A DNA stretch of 64,000 nucleotides from Tetrapyrgos nigripes (Eukaryota; Basidiomycota; Agaricomycetes; Agaricales; Campanellaceae), in NCBI GenBank assembly GCA_013368315.1, contig JAACJM010000021.1, positions 186,001 to 250,000 on the forward strand, read 5' to 3'. This document shows, one piece after another, positions 58,429 to 64,000 of this stretch. How positions within the stretch are numbered: the stretch's first letter is position 1; each line of letters opens with the position of its first letter. The translations under genes were made by a program, and so were the position numbers. The notes beneath the pieces were generated by a model, which was not told where the DNA came from, ran no database searches, and saw only the letters and a list, made by a program, of their open reading frames with translations.

Positions 58429-59722
58429 GAGTAACGGCAGGCAGGGGAATGAGAGCTTGTCTGGATCTGAGGAACCATTCGCTTTTGTTAACGTTATAGG
58501 TCCATTCGGCACGGAAACTAACAAGTCAGAGATAGAAAAGTCCAGGTACGCATAGAAAAAGTTAAAATGATCATCATAAGATGTACCCGTAAAGTTGTCA
58601 CCTTTGCGTTTCTCTGGATTTCAACGGACTAAGATAACACCACTCTATCTCCAAATCATTACTGTAGAGGCCTACAGAAGCAACAAGCGAAAAATGGCTC
58701 AAAAAAACAATAAAAGCAACCATGCAATCTTCTACAACGCCTGGGCTGACCATCGTTATAATCCGAGTCGAAAACGCACGCATCGCAGACGAAGATGCAT
58801 ATATAGCACACCATGGATGGAAAACAGACGATGTTTTGTGCGATACTGCGAATCTTGCTGCCAAATCTTCTGAAACGACCGCGAGTCTTCGCTGTAGAGG
58901 AAGATGATCGGGGTACTACTAGCCAGGTGAGTATCTCTTCGGTCAATCTCATTCCCTGGCTTACATTCATTCTCAGGAATGACGTCCTGTCGGTCTATAG
59001 GCTCAGTGGACCCTGATGGACCGTCGTTATTGAGCGGTGATGCCTCCGACTTGGATTTAGCTCTGGTTACATTTCCGACTGTAGAAGAAGATTGATGAAG
59101 GAGATCTAGCATCTGTGTGGATTATTACGATGACTGACCCTTAGAATCTCCGTTGGCACTTTCATGTATTGATGGTGACGGTGTATTCTGCGCCGCGGCA
59201 TCGCCATTTGGGACTGGCGCTTCTGGCTTTTCAGTTACGAGTCCGAAATGAAATGAAGGATGAGTCTTACACCCTAGAAATTGGACGGCACCGTTATTCG
59301 TGCTTCGGATGTTGTACTTGTTTGTAGCCGAGGTCCAGATCGGCAGCGTGTTTTACCGGTATTTGGTTTTATTTGAACCTTTAAGTAAGGCTCCTTACAA
59401 GCGTTATTCTTCCGATAAAGCCGAGCACCTGTAGGAGTGCCGGCCTTCCACTTCGTTCTGTTGCCCTTCTTGTCTTTGCACTCAAAATGTGCATGCCCTT
59501 ATTGTATGCAGTGGATGTTGCTCTGGAATGAAATTTAGTTGCTCCAATAAAGGTGCTTGTGTTGTATAGTTGGTCTGAGAAAACTAGTAGTACTACATGG
59601 AGTGTAGCATCAGTAAAATGGCCACTCGCCTTTTCGGAACTTTCGGGTAGTTTTTGATCCTTTTGCCGCTCGAAGCTTTTTCCGACCTTTTTTCTGCAAG
59701 CTTTTTTTTTGTACTTTTCTGC
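58429..59722. other. Ambiguous coding locus, strand uncertain
   Basis: On the minus strand, two runs look coding: 59350-59130 (IWTSATNKYNIRSTNNGAV, then TEKPEAPVPNGDAAAQNTP) and 59112-58930 (MLDLLHQSSSTVGN, EASPLNNDGPSGSTEPIDR), joined by a plausible 27-bp gap that is too short for a normal intron. On the plus strand, 58926-58976 is a textbook intron (GTGAGT...TTCTCAG). The two readings conflict. I recognise no family. From about 59450 the sequence turns AT-rich and non-coding. Confidence 0.25.
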
Positions 59723-59742
59723 CTACGCACCACCTCATATTA

Positions 59743-60560
59743 CTATCCATACCCCTGAAGTGATACATTTCTGAGAAATTGGTCCATATCTTTGTCCCTC
59801 CCTGATGTCCCTTCGTAGAACCTGAACAGTAGATACTTTTATACATTATTTTCATTTCTATGTAGTCAGAATCTCCAGGTGTGCACTGAGATGTTTACCA
59901 TGAGCTGAAACCGACGAAAAAATGTGTTTCCGTGAGCGTGACAGAAGCAAAATTTTTTGAAACAGGGTATTCCTCTGGAAAATTTTTCTGTGGGTGGATA
60001 TCGTACTTTTGAAAGCATATATGTATCAGTATGTCAAATTTCCGAGGTCAAAATCGCAGCGTTATGCATCACTACATTGCAAACAATAGAAAAAGTTGCT
60101 TTAAACTCTCACCGCGAACGGCGATGCATATTTGGAGCATGGAAAAATCTAAACTTAAATGACGGTTTTTGCTCGGCCCCGGGAATACTCCATATGGAAT
60201 ATCGGCCTCAAATTGGTCCCATATGGAGTAGGCCCGGCGAGCAAAAGCTGCTTTGAAAAATCAGTAATTTAAGTTTGTGTTTTTCAGTGGCCCAAATATG
60301 CATCGCCGTCCGCGGTGTCTGCCGGCACCTGCGTTTTCGACGTGACAATGTATCACTTCCTTGCGAAAACAAGGTCAGAAAACGTCCCTCCTCGGCTCTG
60401 TACAGCTCTTATCCACATCTCTCGGAAAACTATATAAGCTCGATAATCTGAAGGTATATATCATAGACTCAAGGTGTGCAAGTTTTTTCGGGCAGCGGTA
60501 AAGATCTGAGGAAGTTTTAATTCATCGACATTTTATGTATCACTTCTGGGGTATGGATAG
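59743..60560. mobile_element. MITE-like foldback element with TA duplication, 818 bp
   Basis: The ends are inverted (CTATCCATACCCC, then GAAGTGATACAT, one mismatch in about 27) and flanked by TA at 59741-59742 and 60561-60562. A second, inner inverted repeat spans 60111-60316, with arms of about 95 bp centred on the CCATATGG pair. The centre matches the foldback at 11770-11976. No ORF of note. It probably moved with a Tc1/mariner-type transposase. Confidence 0.75.
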
Positions 60561-61329
60561 TACCTAAGGCTGCAACCTGTTAAATACTGTTATGCCTCGG
60601 AGCGTAATTAACAGGTAACAGGTTTTAATATGTTATAACCAGTTATAACTAGTTACTAACTAGTTCCCTACAGGCACTTTTTTTTGACTCAAATTTACAT
60701 CTGCTGATAATCTTCACAGAGCTCATTTTCAACTGAACCTGTTTTTATACTTTACAATAGTTTTGTTTCTGACTTAACCACTCATCTACGGTGTACACAC
60801 AGAGTTTTCCTTTCACATAACCATCTCCCCTCTCCCTCATTTCAGATAGTGTTTATGTAGGCTCCTTCTGTCCTGAAAATCCATCTTTTTCAGGAGTGTC
60901 ACTGTTACCACCCCATGCTTGCCTGTCAATATGTTCTCAGTGCAATCCATGACTACATTACCATGCAAAAAGCAAGATTCTTTATTTATTTACATACTTA
61001 GCATGCTCAGACCTAGCTTAGGGCACCTTCACTGCAATAAGTTGGCAGAAGGTGAAGGATTGGTGAAGGAAGAGTCTTTGTAAGCTTTCCAAGACCAGCT
61101 CTTGATGGTGGAATACTCTTGCAGGTTAGTAATTGGTACTCTGACAGGTGAGGTTGTCTTTATTCAAGTACTGAAGAGGTATGAATATGTCTGAAACAGC
61201 TTATTTTCAGCTCCCTGGGCCACCAATTGAGACTAAGTAGTTATAACAGGTTATAACAGTTAAAACCTGTTACTGGACTCAGGCGTAACATGTTATTAAC
61301 CTGTATTTGGTTGCAGCCTTAATAGTACC
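60557..61329. mobile_element. Non-autonomous hAT-like element (60565-61321) with 8-bp duplication
   Basis: ATAGTACC at 60557-60564 is repeated exactly at 61322-61329. The ends between them are inverted: TAAGGCTGCAACC at the left and GGTTGCAGCCTTA at the right. The inverted similarity continues for about 90 bp through AACAGGTTTTAA and TTATAAC units. 757 bp, no ORF of note. The 8-bp duplication and short TIRs suggest hAT. Confidence 0.8.
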
Positions 61330-63410
61330 AAATACCCAGGTGTATACAAGCTGGTAAGTGATCGTTGATCTGCTTGTATACAAGGCAATATCTCTTACCT
61401 TTCCCAAGTCCGTTAAAGTTGGGGGACTTATAGGGAGCAGGGAGCTGGGTAAGGCTGGGTATAGGCCCAGGGGAGGTACCAGTGCCAGTAAGTGGTAGAG
61501 ACTTCGGGTACATGTGGGAGCAAGGTTGGGCACTTTCCCGTCATTTCCTATACATTGCACTGATGGCACATTGCTGCCAGCACATTGTCCCACCCTCTCA
61601 TCGCTGTCTCACCCTACTGTACTATGTAAGTACTAAATAGCTAAAAATATAATAAATTCAGAACAAAATATGATTTACAAGACTATATGGGAGCCAATTG
61701 ATGCCGCTGTCAGTGTCAGCGTTGCAATCAGCAAGCGACCCATCCAACACATCCTCCTCTTCTTTATCCTCGGGGTTGTCGCCGTCTTAGTTGTCGAGGA
61801 ATGAGCCAGAACTCGGCAATGTCTATATCTGGACATCTTACATAAGCAAATTAGCCATATAGAGAATACAGCGGTAATGGCGCGTGCTTCGGGATTGCTC
61901 ATCGCATTGCGCCTTTGTCAATGCAACATGATGTTGTGCACAAAACCCTTAGATATTTATGGGGAATGTTATTATGTAGTGTTTCTTTCACTTCGGTTAT
62001 TATTTTATGGACGTAGAACTGGAAAGCAGTACATATTTTTAAAATACAGTGGTAACTGTAATGGGGCATTCCAGCTTTAAAGAGATGTATTGTAGCATGA
62101 ATACCCATTCTAAACAGTGTATACATCTGTTTGAATCCACTTTACCCAATGGCGGGCCACGTGCCACCATTCATTGCCACTGTACATTTGTGACGATGGC
62201 GAGTCTATGACTATCAATATCTATATCCTCATTTCTGCGCTGAAGAGTTCTAATATGCTCTAGCTTCCATTATATGCAATTCTGAGTATTTTTGAAATGA
62301 TTTAGTGCTCGAACCTGGAATGTTATTGTTTCGTGTTAGCTTTCCTATGTACTTCATGATACTAAAGTGTTCTAAGAGTGTGACATACCCAAATGACAGT
62401 GAATTAGCAGGATGGCATATTTAATTGTTATATAGTGTATTAGCTACATTTTGGCCATTTATTTGACATTTTAAACCTTTGGATAAGTGCTCTATCCAAG
62501 TACGAATGCCGGGAAATGGCCAAATTCTGAGTCTTTTTGATTAATCCACCAATTACCCACTGAATACTGATGATCCCACTGAAATAAATATTCTACATAT
62601 ACCTGTACATATGCACAGCATATTTTGTCAATCTCCGAGGCACATATTGGCCTGTTAAGGCAAGCCGAGTTGAGGCAAAGAGAGAGCGGGTCTGATGGAG
62701 AGTGGGAAGTGACATTAGATTTCCCTGAGCAGCGTTGAGGACAGGCTTTTCTTGACATTGGCGGCCTTAACAAATGGATATTAGGTGTCCAGTAGTAGGT
62801 ATATAGCTGATTAAATGTTTGTCAGAGTCAGAGAGTGGATCAATGCATCATGTGTACAAGGGCAACCATACTTACTTAGTTTTACCTTGGATTATGTACA
62901 CTGGTGTTCAGTGTGAGTATGGATACCAATGCAGCCATGTCTATAGATTACCTATGTCCAGTGCTACTAGCTTCACCTTGATAGACAAATTGCCACATAA
63001 GTATATTGTAGAGAGTACTAGTCATATACATGTATACTACAGCAACATCCTTTGTGATCTACCTGTAGTGACTTAGAGGAAAGCTATCACTATGGGCACC
63101 ATATTAATGATTGCAAACCTCAAGAGGAAGGAAGGACATGGCGGGATACTGTGTCGGCAGTGGGAAATGAGGCATTATGACTCATGGGAATGGACCTAGA
63201 TGCTCCCAAGCTTTCCTGAAGGTCTCCTGCTAATACTGGCAATGGCACCTCCCCTATACCCAGCTCCCTGCTCCCTATAAGCTCCTATAAGTCCCCCAAC
63301 TTTAACAGACTTGGGGGAGGTAAGAGATATTGCCTTGTATACAAGTGGATCAATGATCACTTACCGGCTTGTATACACCTGGGTATTTGGTAATATGAGG
63401 TGCTATGCAC

Positions 63411-64000
63411 TTTTTGGGAATTTTCTTGGGACCTTTTTCTGAGGGTCACCAACTCTTTGCGTGCCTTTTCTTCTGTGTAACCTATATCCATAAGTACTAG
63501 TACTACTCCTACATATATGTACTACATGTGACTAGTAAGTATGGGACAGGCCAGAATTACTTACGAGCTTGCAGCTGTAGTGTTCAAGACATACCTTGAA
63601 ATCCCTGCCAGCACCAATCATACTGTATATGAGGCCATACATACCAACTCTTGTGTCTCTGTTTTTGGGCATGCTTGGTGAAGACAGAATGAAGATGAAA
63701 CGAGCCTGTGTACCCCACATGAAGAGAAGTTGGAGGGGAAAGGGAGGAATGAAAATCTGACTTGGGTTGACAGTGTTGTCCTTAAGCCTTAACAGTTATT
63801 AACGTTAAGGCCTTCAAAACCCTTTAATTTAAGACCTAACTTTGGAAGAAAAACAATTTAAGCCTTAATTAAGACCTTAGCATTATTACAGCCATTGCTC
63901 TCTTTTTTCTTCTGGAGATAATGATATGCTCAAGACTGTTCAAAAGCTGTCTACTTATCTACATTTGCTCATAATATCAAGGATCACCATTTCATTTTTT
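63411..64000. other. AT-rich tail, possible start of another repeat
   Basis: No gene is supported. At 63779-63890 there is a cluster of TTAAGGCCTTAA-like units (CCTTAAGCC, TTAAGGCC, TTTAAGACC, TTAAGCCTTAATTAAG) in both orientations. This may be the end of another inverted-repeat element that continues outside the window. Confidence 0.35.

Larger units (their letters stand above)
59723..63410. mobile_element. Large inverted-repeat element (59731-63402), hosting two nested insertions
   Basis: The right arm (63236-63402) is an inverted copy of the left arm, which is split into 59731-59742, 60561-60564 and 61330-61488 by two later insertions. The arms begin CACCTCATATTACC and then AAATACCCAGGTG. 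CTACGCAC at 59723-59730 and CTATGCAC at 63403-63410 look like an 8-bp target duplication with one transition. Without its insertions the element would be about 2.1 kb. Its interior (61489-63235) has only short frames and no recognised transposase, so it is probably non-autonomous. Confidence 0.75.

Noticed and set aside
60567..61319. TA as the target duplication of the hAT-like element
   Set aside because: An exact 8-bp repeat (ATAGTACC) just outside fits better and extends the TIR by two bases.
1..64000. CRISPR arrays, bacterial operons, riboswitches, tRNA and rRNA genes
   Set aside because: The DNA is eukaryotic, with spliceosomal introns throughout. No spaced direct-repeat array, tRNA cloverleaf or rRNA core was recognised by eye.

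Overview
The window is fungal nuclear DNA, most likely from a mushroom-forming basidiomycete (Agaricomycetes). The genes are packed, alternate in strand, and are cut by many short GT-AG introns of about 50-70 bp. The families present fit that group: two HET-domain proteins, a DUF6534 membrane protein, an F-box protein of the basidiomycete type, an HsbA-like protein, a pRiA4b-MYND fusion and a STAND/TPR protein. I recognised no rRNA or tRNA gene. The species cannot be named from the sequence alone.

Layout. 1-5 kb: two diverged tandem copies of an unrecognised multi-exon gene (the first cut by the window edge) and gene-poor DNA. 6-8 kb: a three-finger C2H2 protein. 7.9-11.7 kb: the XPF/Rad1 repair nuclease (minus). 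12-20 kb: two intronless HET-domain genes flanking a Mam3/CNNM-type DUF21 membrane protein. 20.7-25.5 kb: a pRiA4b-MYND protein and a secreted glycosidase-like protein. 26.4-28.5 kb: a DUF6534 membrane protein. 28.77-33.50 kb: nested transposons. 34-35.4 kb: a secreted GH28 pectinase. 36-40 kb: a 1,259-residue NB-ARC-type STAND NTPase with about 16 TPR units, in conspicuously AT-rich DNA. 40.5-45.2 kb: head-to-head FEN1 and an RBM25-like splicing factor. 46.2-50.4 kb: an MFS permease and an FAD oxidoreductase. 50.5-52.4 kb: an F-box protein. 53.2-55.0 kb: a broken MFS drug-transporter pseudogene. 55.3-58.4 kb: a Golgi pH regulator homologue and an HsbA-like secreted protein. 59.7-63.4 kb: nested non-autonomous inverted-repeat elements, then gene-free AT-rich DNA to the end.

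There is no single operon-like pathway. Housekeeping genes (XPF, FEN1, RBM25, GPHR, Mam3) sit beside a variable layer of self/non-self genes (HET, STAND/TPR), secreted enzymes and mobile DNA.

The most unusual material is mobile. (a) A Tc1/mariner-type element with clean terminal inverted repeats (TIRs) and a TA target-site duplication (TSD) carries a second, multi-exon cargo gene unrelated to transposase, and sits inside another element bounded by a perfect 8-bp TSD. (b) At 59.7-63.4 kb three insertions can be ordered in time from their target-site duplications. (c) A foldback sequence at 11.8 kb shares its core with the centre of one of the 60-kb elements.

Gene boundaries are inferred by eye from reading frames, splice signals and remembered family motifs; no search was run. 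Coordinates of multi-exon genes run from start to stop and include introns.
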